Assembly: GCF_900046455.1 (NCBI RefSeq) | Contig: NZ_FCOT01000010.1 | Coordinates: 248,001-312,000, forward strand | DNA from: Cellulomonas timonensis | GTDB lineage: Bacteria > Actinomycetota > Actinomycetes > Actinomycetales > Cellulomonadaceae | Reading direction: 5' to 3' | DNA length: 64,000 nt | Part shown: positions 54,827 to 63,607 of the stretch, piece after piece | Layout: every line of letters begins with the position of its first letter | Position numbering within the stretch: position 1 is the first letter of the stretch | Notes under the pieces: model-generated | Seen by the model: the letters and a program-made list of their open reading frames with translations, nothing else | Database searches by the model: none | What the model was told of the DNA's origin: nothing | Position numbers and translations under genes: made by a program

Positions 54827-55396
54827 ATGCAGAACGGGGAAGGCCGCACCACCTACGTCCTGGTCGACGGCGAGAACATCGACGCCACGCTCGGCTCGTC
54901 GATCCTCAATGGCCGGCCCACCCCGGAACAGCGCCCCCGGTGGGAGCGGATCCTCGACTTCGCCGAGCGCGCCTGGGGCAACCCGGTCAAGGGCCTGTTC
55001 TTCCTCAACGCCTCCAACGGCACCATGCCGATGTCCTTCGTGCAGGCCCTCGTCGCGATCGGCTTCCAGCCGATCCCCCTGGCCGGGGAGTCGTACGAGA
55101 AGGTCGTCGACATCGGCATCAAGCGCACCCTGACGGCGCTGGCCGATCGCGACGGCGACGTGCTGCTCGCCTCGCATGACGGCGACTTCATCCCCGAGGT
55201 CGAGGACCTGCTCGGCGACGACCGCCGGGTCGGCCTGCTCGCCTTCCGGGAGTTCACGAACGCCGGGCTCGCGCAGCTCCAGGACCGCGGCCTCCAGGTG
55301 TTCGACCTGGAGACCGACGTCAAGGCCTTCAACGTGCAACTGCCGCGCCTGCGGATCATCCCGCTCGAGGAATTCGACCCGCTGCGCTACCTCTGA
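54827..55396 (+). CDS. NYN-domain (PIN-like) putative ribonuclease
   Basis: A 189-aa protein of the NYN family, a PIN-like metal-dependent nuclease fold. Conserved acidic positions are in TTYVLVDGENIDATLG (first Asp), KVVDIGIKRTLTAL and VLLASHDGDFIPEVEDL, the usual three-site arrangement. Likely acts on RNA; no substrate is known. It has its own leaderless promoter and is bounded by terminators on both sides. Confidence 0.9.
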   Translation: MQNGEGRTTYVLVDGENIDATLGSSILNGRPTPEQRPRWERILDFAERAWGNPVKGLFFLNASNGTMPMSFVQALVAIGFQPIPLAGESYEKVVDIGIKRTLTALADRDGDVLLASHDGDFIPEVEDLLGDDRRVGLLAFREFTNAGLAQLQDRGLQVFDLETDVKAFNVQLPRLRIIPLEEFDPLRYL

Positions 55397-55403
55397 GCCT
55401 CCG

Positions 55404-55437
55404 GCGGCGGGCGGCCTGACAACGGGCCGCCCGCTGC
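55404..55437. terminator. Bidirectional terminator between NYN and lipoprotein genes
   Basis: A 13-bp stem with one G-T pair (inner arms GCGGGCGGCC and GGCCGCCCGC), lying in the 48-nt convergent gap. Confidence 0.78.
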
Positions 55438-55444
55438 TGGGCGG

Positions 55445-56206
55445 TCAGGACGCGAACGCGGCGGCGATGAACGCGTCCATCTGGTCGATGACCTGCGGGC
55501 CGGCGTCGGTGGTGAAGATCGCCACGCCGTGCGCGCCGCCGGGCAGCTCGACGTACGTGCTGGGGTCGTCGGCGCGGGCCACCTGCCGCGACTCCGACGC
55601 ACGGATCGAGCCGTCGGTCTCGCTCGCGATCACCAGCAGCGGCCCGGTGTAGGCGCTGTTGGCCGACGTCGCGTCGACGCCCTCGATCTCGACCCCGGGG
55701 CTCAGCGCGATCACGCCCGCCGGGGCGGGCTCCAGGTCATCGGCGACACCGGCGACGAATCCGGCGCCCTTCGAGGAGCCCACCAGGACGACGTCCTCGG
55801 CGCCCTCGCCCCGGAGCACGTCGACAGCCGCCTCGACGGCTGCGGCCCCGTCCTCGCTCCAGGCGAACGACGCCACGCGGTAGCCCTCGCCCGCGTACCG
55901 CGCGAGCTCATCAGCCCACTGGCAGTGATCGGCGCCGGACTGGGGGGCGAAGACGATGCCCTCGGCGCCCTCGCCAAGCGTGACGACGATGGTCGGGTCG
56001 TCGTCCGTGCCGGCGACGACCGCCCGCGCGCCGTCGGGGGCGCAGTCGGGTGTGTCGATCGCGCGCGGGCCGGCGGCCTCGGTGGCGGCGGGCTTCGTGC
56101 CCTCCGCGACCGGCTCTGCCGCCGTGTCGCAGGCCGACACGGCCATGAGGAGTGGGAGCGCTACCACACAGAGCGCGAGGGACCTGGGTCGCAAGGAGAG
56201 GGACAT
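55445..56206 (-). CDS. Putative alpha/beta-hydrolase lipoprotein
   Basis: A 253-aa exported lipoprotein (lipobox MAVSAC, acylated C26). The mature part has an alpha/beta-hydrolase pattern with a nucleophile elbow VLVGSSKGAGFVAG (GxSxG-like, Gly-Ser-Ser-Lys-Gly), a late acid loop LLVIASETDGSI and a His in LPGGAHGVAIF. The substrate is unknown. AGGA lies 8 nt before the ATG. Convergent with the NYN gene. Confidence 0.82.
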   Translation of the reverse strand: MSLSLRPRSLALCVVALPLLMAVSACDTAAEPVAEGTKPAATEAAGPRAIDTPDCAPDGARAVVAGTDDDPTIVVTLGEGAEGIVFAPQSGADHCQWADELARYAGEGYRVASFAWSEDGAAAVEAAVDVLRGEGAEDVVLVGSSKGAGFVAGVADDLEPAPAGVIALSPGVEIEGVDATSANSAYTGPLLVIASETDGSIRASESRQVARADDPSTYVELPGGAHGVAIFTTDAGPQVIDQMDAFIAAAFAS

Positions 56207-56345
56207 AGCGGATTCCTAGTGGTCACGGGGTTGCGAGCGCCAGAGGATTCACCCATTCGCCGTGGCCCGGCTTCCCCCGGCGCGCTGGTGAGCACCTGCC
56301 GCGACCAGCTTGTCGTCGCGACGCCGCGAGGCCATGCTCACTCAG

Positions 56346-56927
56346 ATGACAGCGGTGACGGCTCTCCTGCGCGGGGTCAACGTGGGCGGACGGCGCAAAG
56401 TCCCGATGGCGGACTTGCGCGCGGTCATCGAGCACCTGGGCCACCGCGCCGTCGCCACCCACCTGAACAGCGGGAACGCCGTCTTCGTCGTCGACGAGGG
56501 CACGGTCGTCAACGAGGTCACGGCGGAGGGCGCCGACAGCCTCGATTCCGCCGCGATCGCCACCGCCGTCTCCGCAGGGCTGCGCGAGCGGCTCGCGCTC
56601 GACGTGGACGTGGTGGCGCGCACCGCGGCGCGCTGGGACGCCATGGTCGCGGCCAACCCCTTCGAGGACGAGGCTCGGGCCGATCCCGGGCACGTCCTCG
56701 TCGTCTTCTACGCCGACCCGGTGCGGAGCCCGGGACTCGACGCGAGCCGCTACGGCGCCGAGCGCATCGTGTGGGACGGCGCCCATGCCTACGTGCACTA
56801 CCCGGACGGCATCGGCCGCTCCCGGTTGACGCCCGACCTGCTCGACCGCGCCGCGGGGCAGCCCGGCACGGGCCGCAACTGGCGCACGGTGCTCGCCCTC
56901 CAGGAGCTGCTGCGCGCGCGTGCCTGA
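56346..56927 (+). CDS. DUF1697 family protein
   Basis: A 193-aa protein of the widespread DUF1697 family with the signature opening ALLRGVNVGGRRKVPMADLR and the internal THLNSGNAVF. Family members are soluble and uncharacterised. ATG at 56346 puts the signature right after the start, as in relatives; an in-frame ATG at 56334 would add four residues. No operon partner is evident, and the next gene has its own promoter-like element. Confidence 0.85.
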   Translation: MTAVTALLRGVNVGGRRKVPMADLRAVIEHLGHRAVATHLNSGNAVFVVDEGTVVNEVTAEGADSLDSAAIATAVSAGLRERLALDVDVVARTAARWDAMVAANPFEDEARADPGHVLVVFYADPVRSPGLDASRYGAERIVWDGAHAYVHYPDGIGRSRLTPDLLDRAAGQPGTGRNWRTVLALQELLRARA

Positions 56928-56940
56928 GCGCCGTCCGGGC

Positions 56941-56946
56941 TAGGTT
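56941..56946 (+). promoter_or_regulatory. -10 element of a leaderless promoter (HIT gene)
   Basis: TAGGTT, then GGCGCC (6 nt), then the ATG at 56953. Confidence 0.55.
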
Positions 56947-56952
56947 GGCGCC

Positions 56953-57396
56953 ATGGCCACCGTGTTCTCGCAGATCATCTCCGGGGCGATCCCGGGCCGC
57001 TTCGTGTGGGCCGACGACGTCGCCGTCGCCTTCACCACCATCGCGCCGATCACCGACGGGCACACGCTCGTGGTGCCGCGCGAGGAGATCGTCCAGATCA
57101 CCGACGCGCCCGCGGACGTCCTCGCGCATCTGGTGCGGGTCGCCCAGCTCATCGGCAGAGCGCAGCAGGAGGCGTGGGACGCCCCGCGCGTCGCACTGCT
57201 CACCGCCGGCTTCGAGGTGCCGCACCTGCACCTGCACGTGCTCCCGGCGTGGGACGAGCAGAGCCTGACGTTCGCCAACGCGCGCCACGACGTGCCCACC
57301 GCGGAGCTCGACGCCGCCGCCGAGCGCGTCCGCGAGACGTTGCGCGCGCAGGGGCAGGGCGAGCACGTCCCGGCCACTCTCGGCTCCGCCGACTGA
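56953..57396 (+). CDS. HIT-family nucleotide hydrolase/transferase
   Basis: A 147-aa histidine-triad protein. The catalytic triad HxHxHxx is VPHLHLHVLPAW (His at about 95-99), with the N-terminal FSQIISGAIPGRFVW and the nucleotide-site IAPITDGHTLVVPR. Such proteins hydrolyse AMP-lysine, phosphoramidates or dinucleotides; the exact substrate is not visible. The length is normal for the Hint branch. Confidence 0.94.
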   Translation: MATVFSQIISGAIPGRFVWADDVAVAFTTIAPITDGHTLVVPREEIVQITDAPADVLAHLVRVAQLIGRAQQEAWDAPRVALLTAGFEVPHLHLHVLPAWDEQSLTFANARHDVPTAELDAAAERVRETLRAQGQGEHVPATLGSAD

Positions 57397-57427
57397 TCCC
57401 TGACCCGAGGGCCGGCCCCGGGCGCTG

Positions 57428-58240
57428 CTACTCGCGGAGCTCGGCCAGGTCGGCGAGCCGCAGCACCCGGGCGTCCGCCGCGACGACCCGCTCGGCCTCG
57501 GCGAGCAGCGACGCGGGGGTGTCGGCGCCGGCGCGCATGAACCGTCCGGAGAGCACGTCGAGCTCACCGGCGCCGAGGGCCTGCACCAGCTCGACGACCG
57601 CCTCCACGGGCGTCCACTCCGTGCGGTCGTCATGCGTGGGCATCGAGGCGGTCATGTCGGTGCGGACCACGCCGGGCGCCAGGTCGAAGACGCGCAGGCC
57701 GGCGTCGCGGTACTGCGCGTCGAGCAGGCGGGTGAGCCGGGCGATGGCGCCCTTGCTGATGGAGTAGCCGGTGTAGGCCTGCATGGGCCGGTGCCCGGCG
57801 CCGGAGTTCAGGTTGACCACGCGCCCGGCGCCACGGGCCAGCATGCCGGGCAGCACCGCATGGGTCACGAGCAGCGGGCCGCGGACGTTCGCCTCGATGA
57901 CCCGCCACATGTCGGCGGGGTCGTCCTGCGCGAACGGGAGCTCGGCGGACTCGACCACCCCGGCGTTGTTGACCAGCAGGCCCAGGCCGCCGTGCGGCGC
58001 GAAGGCCTCGAGCACCTCGCCGACGGCGGACGTGGCGGCGCCCGGGTCCACCAGGCCGGCGGCGGCGACGGGCGCGCCCACGCCGAGGGCCCGGCACTCC
58101 TCGGCGACCGCGTCGAGCCGCGAGCGCGTGCGCCCCACGAGGCCGACCGACCATCCGGCGGAGGCGAGCCCGAGGGCGATCGCGCGTCCGATCCCCCGCC
58201 CGGCGCCGGTGACGAGTGCTGTCCGAGGTGTGTCGACCAT
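57428..58240 (-). CDS. Short-chain dehydrogenase/reductase
   Basis: A 270-aa classical SDR. Cofactor site TGAGRGIGRAIAL (11-23), NNAGVVESAEL, catalytic Ser in VVNLNSGAGH and catalytic YxxxK in YTGYSISKGAIARL. Arg at about 37 in LVGRTRSRLD suggests NADP(H). The C-terminal 60 residues are longer than the core fold. ATG at 58240; no clear Shine-Dalgarno sequence. It is divergent from nhaA. Substrate unknown. Confidence 0.93.
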   Translation of the reverse strand: MVDTPRTALVTGAGRGIGRAIALGLASAGWSVGLVGRTRSRLDAVAEECRALGVGAPVAAAGLVDPGAATSAVGEVLEAFAPHGGLGLLVNNAGVVESAELPFAQDDPADMWRVIEANVRGPLLVTHAVLPGMLARGAGRVVNLNSGAGHRPMQAYTGYSISKGAIARLTRLLDAQYRDAGLRVFDLAPGVVRTDMTASMPTHDDRTEWTPVEAVVELVQALGAGELDVLSGRFMRAGADTPASLLAEAERVVAADARVLRLADLAELRE

Positions 58241-58349
58241 GCGCCCATCGTCGCGCATGGCATGCGGCGGCGTGGCGCCGGGCCGGACTCGCGCGCGGCC
58301 CCCGCGCCTGAGAGTTTGGACGCACGCGTCGCCGAACGGAGGTCGCTTG

Positions 58350-59714
58350 GTGGTCTCTGCCAGCCCCGGGCCGCCCCTGCGGGTGCGGTTGCCGAATATG
58401 AACCCCGGGGTTCTGCGCTTCCTGACGACGGAGGCCGGCAGCGCGGTGTTCCTGCTCGCCGCGACCCTCGTGGCGCTGGCGTGGGCCAACTCGCCGTGGT
58501 CGGCGGCGTATGAGGCGCTGTGGTCGACGCCCGCAGGGCTGTCCCTCGGCGGCGCGGAGTTCGAGCTGGACCTGCACCACTGGGTGAACGACGCCGCGAT
58601 GGCCGTCTTCTTCCTGGTGGTGGGCCTGGAGATCCACCGCGAGGTGACCAGCGGCGAGCTGCGGGACAAGCGCACAGTGGCGGTGCCCGCGCTCGGCGCG
58701 CTCGGCGGGATGGCCGTCCCGGCGCTGCTGTACCTGGCGTTCACCGCGGGCACCGAGGCCGCCCACGGGTGGGGCATCGTGATGTCCACCGACACCGCGT
58801 TCCTGCTGGGCATCCTCGCGCTGTTCGGGCCGGCCTGCCCGGACCGGCTGCGGCTGTTCCTGCTGACCCTGGCCATCGTCGACGACATCGGCGCGATCAC
58901 GGTGATGGCGGTCTTCTACACCGACGCGATCGACATGCGGGCCCTGGCTGCGGCAGTCGTGGTGCTGGTGGGCATCCTGGCGCTGCGCTGGCTGCACGTG
59001 TGGCGCTTGGCCCCGTACCTCGTGGCGGGCGTGCTGTTGTGGTGCGCGGTCCTGGCCGCCGGCGTGCACCCCACCCTCGCGGGCGTGCTGCTGGGGCTGC
59101 TCATCCCGGTGCGCCCCTCAGCGCGCGAGCACGTCGACGTCGTCGCCCGGTACGCGGACCACCTCGCGGCGGAGACCACCGCCGATCGGGAGCACCTGAC
59201 GGAGCTGGCCGCCCGCGCTGCCGTGCCCGCCGGCGAGCGGCTGCAGCGCACGCTGCACCCGTGGAGCGCCTACGTGGTGGTCCCGTTGTTCGCGCTCGCC
59301 AACGCCGGGATCCAGCTCGACGCCGAGGCGTTGCGCACCGCTGTGACGTCACCCGTGACGGTGGGCGTCGTCGTCGCGCTGGTGGTCGGGGACGCGGTGG
59401 GGATCTTCGGGGCGTCCGCACTGGCGATCCGCCTCGGACTCGGGGAGCTGCCCGGCCGGGTCCGCTACGGCCACCTGCTGGGCGGGGCGATGCTGGCGGG
59501 GATCGGGTTCACCATCGCGCTGTTCATCACCGAGCTGGCCTTCGACGACGACGCGCTGCGCGAGCAGGCCAAGATCGGCGTGCTCGCCGGGTCGCTGCTG
59601 GCGGCCGTGCTCGGCACCGTGGTGCTGCGGCAGCTGGGGCAGCGCCTGCCGCTGTGCTCGCCCGAGTCCGAGGAGCCGCCGCCCCTGCCCCCGACCCCGT
59701 GGCACAACGCGTGA
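58350..59714 (+). CDS. nhaA: Na+/H+ antiporter NhaA
   Basis: A 454-aa antiporter with about 12 helices exporting Na+ in exchange for protons. The ion-binding aspartates are in TLAIVDDIGAITVM, the discontinuous-helix motif in FFLVVGLEIHREV and MSTDTAFLLGIL, and the C-terminal half has LFALANAGIQL and AGIGFTIALFI. A hydrophilic loop (about 255-290) is present. GTG at 58350 has GGAGG 7 nt upstream. Its stop overlaps the next start (GTGA), so a membrane hydrolase is co-translated. Confidence 0.96.
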   Translation: MVSASPGPPLRVRLPNMNPGVLRFLTTEAGSAVFLLAATLVALAWANSPWSAAYEALWSTPAGLSLGGAEFELDLHHWVNDAAMAVFFLVVGLEIHREVTSGELRDKRTVAVPALGALGGMAVPALLYLAFTAGTEAAHGWGIVMSTDTAFLLGILALFGPACPDRLRLFLLTLAIVDDIGAITVMAVFYTDAIDMRALAAAVVVLVGILALRWLHVWRLAPYLVAGVLLWCAVLAAGVHPTLAGVLLGLLIPVRPSAREHVDVVARYADHLAAETTADREHLTELAARAAVPAGERLQRTLHPWSAYVVVPLFALANAGIQLDAEALRTAVTSPVTVGVVVALVVGDAVGIFGASALAIRLGLGELPGRVRYGHLLGGAMLAGIGFTIALFITELAFDDDALREQAKIGVLAGSLLAAVLGTVVLRQLGQRLPLCSPESEEPPPLPPTPWHNA

Positions 59715-61426
59715 GCGGCCTGCGGGCACGGGCTCTCGCGTTCCTGCGGGCTTTCTCGCCGCTCGGGCTGGCGGGCGCCCTGGTGCTCTTCGCCGCGACG
59801 CTCGGCCCCTCGCTCATCCCGCGTCCACCCGTGTTCCAGGGCGCTGCCGCGGGGATCTGCGCCGCCCTCGGGTACGGCGTCGGCGTCTTCGTGGCCTGGG
59901 CGGCCCGGCGGATCGGCGTGCCCGCGCCACGCTCCCCGCGCTGGCGCCGGGCCGGGTGGTGGGCCCTCGCGCTGGCCGCCGTGGTGACGGTCCCGCTGGC
60001 GCTCGCCGAGAGCGCGTCTTGGCAGCGCGAGGTCCGCGACATGTTCGGCATGCCCCAGCCCACGTCCGCGCACTCGTTCCAAGTGCTCGGGCTCGCGGTG
60101 CTGGTCGCGCTCGTCCTGGTGCTGATCGCCCGGGGCCTGCGCGCCGTGGCCCGGGCGCTGGGCCGGCTGCTCGGCCGCTGGGCGCCACCGGTGCTGGGCC
60201 GCGCGATCGCGGCGGTGCTCATCGCGGTGCTGACGGTGCTCGCCCTCGACGGTGTGCTGTCGCACTGGCTCATCGGCGGGCTGCGCGCGACGTACGCGCG
60301 CGTGGACCGCACCACGGAGCCGGGCGTCGAGCAGCCGACGCAGCCGGAGCGCAGCGGGTCGCCCGCCTCGGGGGCGTCGTGGGAGTCGCTGGGCCAGCAG
60401 GGCCGCACCTTCGTGTCCGGCGGGCCGGGCGTCGACGAGCTCCAGGCCTTCGCGCAGCGCACCGGCCTGCCGCTGGGGGTGCGGGAGCCCGTCCGGGTCT
60501 ACGCGGGCCTGGAGGCCGGCGAGACGCTGACGGACGTGGCAGCGCAGGTCGTCGCCGAGCTGGACCGCACAGGCGCCTGGGACCGGGAAGTGCTCGTGGT
60601 GGCCACGACCACAGGCACCGGCTGGGTCGACCCGTCCATGTCGGAGGCGCTGGAGTTGAGCTGGGGCGGCAACACGGCCATCGCCGCGATGCAGTACTCG
60701 TTCGTGCCCAGCTGGGTCAGCTTCGTCTCCGACCGGTCGACGCCGCCCGCCGCGGGCACGGCGCTGTTCGAGGCGGTGCACGCCGCCTGGTCCAGCCGCC
60801 CCGAGGCGGACCGTCCCCTGCTGATGGCCTTCGGGGAGTCGCTCGGCAGTTACGGCGGCCAGGGCGCCTTCTCCGGCCTGCAGGACATGCGGGCCCGCAC
60901 CGACGGCGCGCTGTGGGTCGGCACGCCGAGCTTCACGGAGGACTGGGCGTACCTCACCGACCACCGCGACCCGGGCTCGCTGGAGATCAGCCCCGTGGTC
61001 GACGGCGGGCGCGCGGTCCGGTGGGGCACGGACGTGGCGTCGGTGGCGAACATCTGGGAGCTGCCCGGGCCGTGGGACCAGCCACGGGTGCTGTATGTGC
61101 AGCACGCCTCGGACGGCGTCGTGTGGTGGTCCCCGGACCTCCTGCTGCACGAGCCCGACTGGCTGCGCGAGCCCCGTGGGCCGGATGTGCTGCCGAGCGT
61201 CAGCTGGTTCCCGGTGGCGACGTTCTTCGATGTGACGATCGACCTGTTCCTGGCGCAGGACGTGCCGGACGGCCACGGCCACCGCTACCGGCTCGCCTAT
61301 GCCGGGGCGTGGCCGGCCGTCGCTCCACCGCCCGGGTGGACGGACGAGGACACCGCGCTGCTGCGCGAGGTGATGGCGCGCTCCAGCGTGGACCCGGCGG
61401 GCAGCAACGCCACGGACGCCGGCTGA
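59711..61426 (+). CDS. Membrane alpha/beta-hydrolase (Abhydrolase_9 family)
   Basis: A 571-aa protein with four predicted helices in the first 200 residues (Abhydrolase_9 N-terminal domain, e.g. GALVLFAATLGPSLIPRPP) and a C-terminal alpha/beta-hydrolase part (about 240-560). The nucleophile elbow is MAFGESLGSYGGQGAF; QHASDGVVWWSPDLLL and other conserved blocks follow. Its GTG overlaps the nhaA stop. Relatives are common in actinobacteria, uncharacterised. Coupling to an antiporter is of unknown meaning. Confidence 0.88.
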   Translation: MSGLRARALAFLRAFSPLGLAGALVLFAATLGPSLIPRPPVFQGAAAGICAALGYGVGVFVAWAARRIGVPAPRSPRWRRAGWWALALAAVVTVPLALAESASWQREVRDMFGMPQPTSAHSFQVLGLAVLVALVLVLIARGLRAVARALGRLLGRWAPPVLGRAIAAVLIAVLTVLALDGVLSHWLIGGLRATYARVDRTTEPGVEQPTQPERSGSPASGASWESLGQQGRTFVSGGPGVDELQAFAQRTGLPLGVREPVRVYAGLEAGETLTDVAAQVVAELDRTGAWDREVLVVATTTGTGWVDPSMSEALELSWGGNTAIAAMQYSFVPSWVSFVSDRSTPPAAGTALFEAVHAAWSSRPEADRPLLMAFGESLGSYGGQGAFSGLQDMRARTDGALWVGTPSFTEDWAYLTDHRDPGSLEISPVVDGGRAVRWGTDVASVANIWELPGPWDQPRVLYVQHASDGVVWWSPDLLLHEPDWLREPRGPDVLPSVSWFPVATFFDVTIDLFLAQDVPDGHGHRYRLAYAGAWPAVAPPPGWTDEDTALLREVMARSSVDPAGSNATDAG

Positions 61427-61452
61427 GCGCAGAGGCCAGTTGGGCGCCGCGG

Positions 61453-61944
61453 TCAGTCGAGCCCTGTCGCCGCCCGGAGGTCGGGGAGTGTGATCCGCCC
61501 CGTGTACAGCCTCCCGTCGATGAAGAGCGTGGGCGTGCCCCGGACCCCTGCCTCGACGCCGTCGCGGTACTGCCGGCCCACCTCCTCGGCGTGCTGCTGG
61601 GCCGCAGCGCCGACCACGCTCTCCGGATCGACGCCCACGCTCTGCGCATGGCGCCGCAACGACACGTCGTCGAGCGCCTCCTGATGCGCGAAGAGCTGGT
61701 CGTGCATCGGCCAGAACCTCCCCTGCGCTCGTGCGGCCTCGGCGGCCAGCGCGGCCGCCAGCGCATGGGGGTGGATCTCGAACAGCGGGAACTCCCGCCA
61801 CAGCAGCCGCACCCTGCCCCCCGAGCCCTCGACGAGGCTCGCCAGCACGGGCGCGGCCGCCCGGCAGTACGGGCACTCGAAGTCGCCGTGCTCCACCACC
61901 GTGACCGCCGCGCCCGGGTCACCGCGGAACTGGTCGGACGCCAT
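61453..61944 (-). CDS. DsbA-family thioredoxin-fold protein
   Basis: A 163-aa DsbA/FrnE-like oxidoreductase with active site FECPYC (CPYC, about residues 23-28), the cis-Pro in VRGTPTLFIDGRLY and a helical insertion between. No signal peptide is present, so it is expected in the cytosol. A GGTGG-type ribosome-binding site precedes ATG 61944. Convergent with the membrane hydrolase. Confidence 0.92.
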   Translation of the reverse strand: MASDQFRGDPGAAVTVVEHGDFECPYCRAAAPVLASLVEGSGGRVRLLWREFPLFEIHPHALAAALAAEAARAQGRFWPMHDQLFAHQEALDDVSLRRHAQSVGVDPESVVGAAAQQHAEEVGRQYRDGVEAGVRGTPTLFIDGRLYTGRITLPDLRAATGLD

Positions 61945-62049
61945 GGCCCACCTCCCCGCCCAGCATGGCCCGGCGCTCGCCTTGCCGCCCTGCGCGGAGC
62001 CTGGTCTGCTGTCAGGTGAGGAATGTCCCAGATGCCCCGGGAGGGTTCC

Positions 62050-62757
62050 ATGCCGCAGCCCACAGTCCTGCTCGTGCACGGCGCCTTCGCCGATGGCTCG
62101 AGCTGGTCCCGCGTGATCGACCGGCTCCACGCCGAGGGCGTGACGGCGCAGGCCCTGGCCAACCCGCTGCGCGGCCTCACCCACGACGGCGAGTACGTCG
62201 CGAACGCCGCGTCGCAGGTCGACGGGCCTGTGGTGCTCGTCGGGCATTCCTATGGCGGGCCCGTCGCCACCTACGCCGGCAGCAAGGCCCCGAACGTCAC
62301 GGCCTTGGTGCTCGTCGCGGCCTTCGGGGTCGACTACGGCGTGTCGGCGCTGGGCTCGGTGGCGGAGTTCCCGGACCCCGAGCTGGCCACGTCGCTCGAG
62401 CCCCGCACCTACCCGGGCAGCGACAGCCCCGAGGTGTACATCCAGCGGGACAAGTTCCGCTCCGTGTTCGCGGCCGACCTGCCCGAGGAGGAGACGGCGC
62501 TGCTGGCCGTGAGCCAGCGCCCCGTGGCGCTCGCCGGGCTCAACGACGTGCTCGAGGTGGAGCCCGCCTGGAAGACCCTGCCGACATGGTTCGCCGTCGC
62601 CACGCAGGACCACGCGATCCACCCCGACTCGCAACGGGCCGCCGCCGCGCGCCTCGGCGCCACGACTGTGGAGATCGAGGGGTCGCATGCGATCGCCCTC
62701 TCCCAGCCCGACGCCGTCGCGGCGCTCGTCCTGGCGGCGGTGCGGGCTCAGGAGTGA
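62050..62757 (+). CDS. Alpha/beta hydrolase
   Basis: A 235-aa hydrolase. Oxyanion strand LLVHGAFADGSSW, nucleophile Ser in VLVGHSYGGPVA, acid near ATQDHAIHPDSQ and catalytic His in EIEGSHAIALSQP. It belongs to the EstC/RutD-like esterase group often annotated only as alpha/beta hydrolase. ATG at 62050 with GGAGG 4-5 nt upstream is preferred over the in-frame ATG at 62023. It overlaps the convergent regulator gene by 10 nt. Confidence 0.92.
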   Translation: MPQPTVLLVHGAFADGSSWSRVIDRLHAEGVTAQALANPLRGLTHDGEYVANAASQVDGPVVLVGHSYGGPVATYAGSKAPNVTALVLVAAFGVDYGVSALGSVAEFPDPELATSLEPRTYPGSDSPEVYIQRDKFRSVFAADLPEEETALLAVSQRPVALAGLNDVLEVEPAWKTLPTWFAVATQDHAIHPDSQRAAAARLGATTVEIEGSHAIALSQPDAVAALVLAAVRAQE

Positions 62758-63518
62758 GCGGCGCCGTCCAGCCGGTCCGGCGCGGGGCGCTCGCCGAGGC
62801 GCAGGACGCAGTGGTGCGGCCCGACGAAGCGCTCGAGCCACTCGGCGACGATCGGCCCGTCGTGCTGCTCCAGCACGCCCCGGCTGAGCCCGAGGTGCAC
62901 CTGGCACATGACATCGGAGGACTGGCCCACCAGGTCGATGAACGGGCACCGGTGCAGGTGCACCTGCAACGAGTCGGGATCGGCCTCGGGCGCGAAGCCC
63001 AGGTCCTCCATATGCCGGCGCAGGTCGTCGAGCTGGAGCCGTGCCTCATGCGCACGCGCGATGACCTCGGCGTGGCCGGGAGGCGGGCACTCCTGCGCGA
63101 GCTGGGCCGCCCACGCCCGACCGCACTCCTCGGCGGGCTCGGCGGGCTCCGCTGGCACGTTGATGCAGGCGCGGTCCGCCGCATCGGGAGGGGTGGCCCC
63201 GGCCGTGGAGTACCCGGCGAGGAGCGCCCGGATGAGCTGGTCGCGAGCCCGGGCGTCGTTCGGCTCCTCGAGCTCGGCGGTGGCGCTGTACAGGATGCGA
63301 GGCCTGCCTCGGGTGCGACGCCGCTCAGTCTCGGTGGTGACGAGCCCCGACTCGATGAGGCGGTCGAGGTGCTCGCGGACGGTGTTGACGTGGAGGCCGA
63401 CCTCGAGCGCGATCTCGTCGGCGCCCAGCGGACGGCCCAGGCGCTGGAGCATGCGCACCATGGCCATGCGCTTGTCCGACGCGAGCGCCCGATGTGCGCT
63501 GACCGGCTGACTTGGCAT
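62748..63518 (-). CDS. ArsR-like winged-helix regulator with C-terminal cysteines
   Basis: A 256-aa regulator. The N-terminal HTH (about 10-75) has LGADEIALEVGLHVNTVREHLDRL in part and a wing TRGRPRILYSA. The C-terminal half has HRCPFIDLVGQSSDVMCQVHLGL (CX13C in part) and HHCVLRLGE, reminiscent of the cysteine array of SufR-type [Fe-S] regulators. Cluster binding is inferred. On its strand GACAAT plus 6 nt precedes the ATG, a weak leaderless promoter. No suf genes are in the window. Confidence 0.85.
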   Translation of the reverse strand: MPSQPVSAHRALASDKRMAMVRMLQRLGRPLGADEIALEVGLHVNTVREHLDRLIESGLVTTETERRRTRGRPRILYSATAELEEPNDARARDQLIRALLAGYSTAGATPPDAADRACINVPAEPAEPAEECGRAWAAQLAQECPPPGHAEVIARAHEARLQLDDLRRHMEDLGFAPEADPDSLQVHLHRCPFIDLVGQSSDVMCQVHLGLSRGVLEQHDGPIVAEWLERFVGPHHCVLRLGERPAPDRLDGAAHS

Positions 63519-63595
63519 GCGTCCATTGTCCGATGGCCGGTCAGGGCACTTCTAGGACCAGCGGCCCGGCGCCGTGGGGTCGCTCAAATGATCGC

Positions 63596-63601
63596 TACGG
63601 T
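63596..63601 (+). promoter_or_regulatory. -10 element of a leaderless promoter (MogA/MoaB gene)
   Basis: TACGGT, then GGCGAC (6 nt), then the ATG at 63608. Confidence 0.55.
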
Positions 63602-63607
63602 GGCGAC

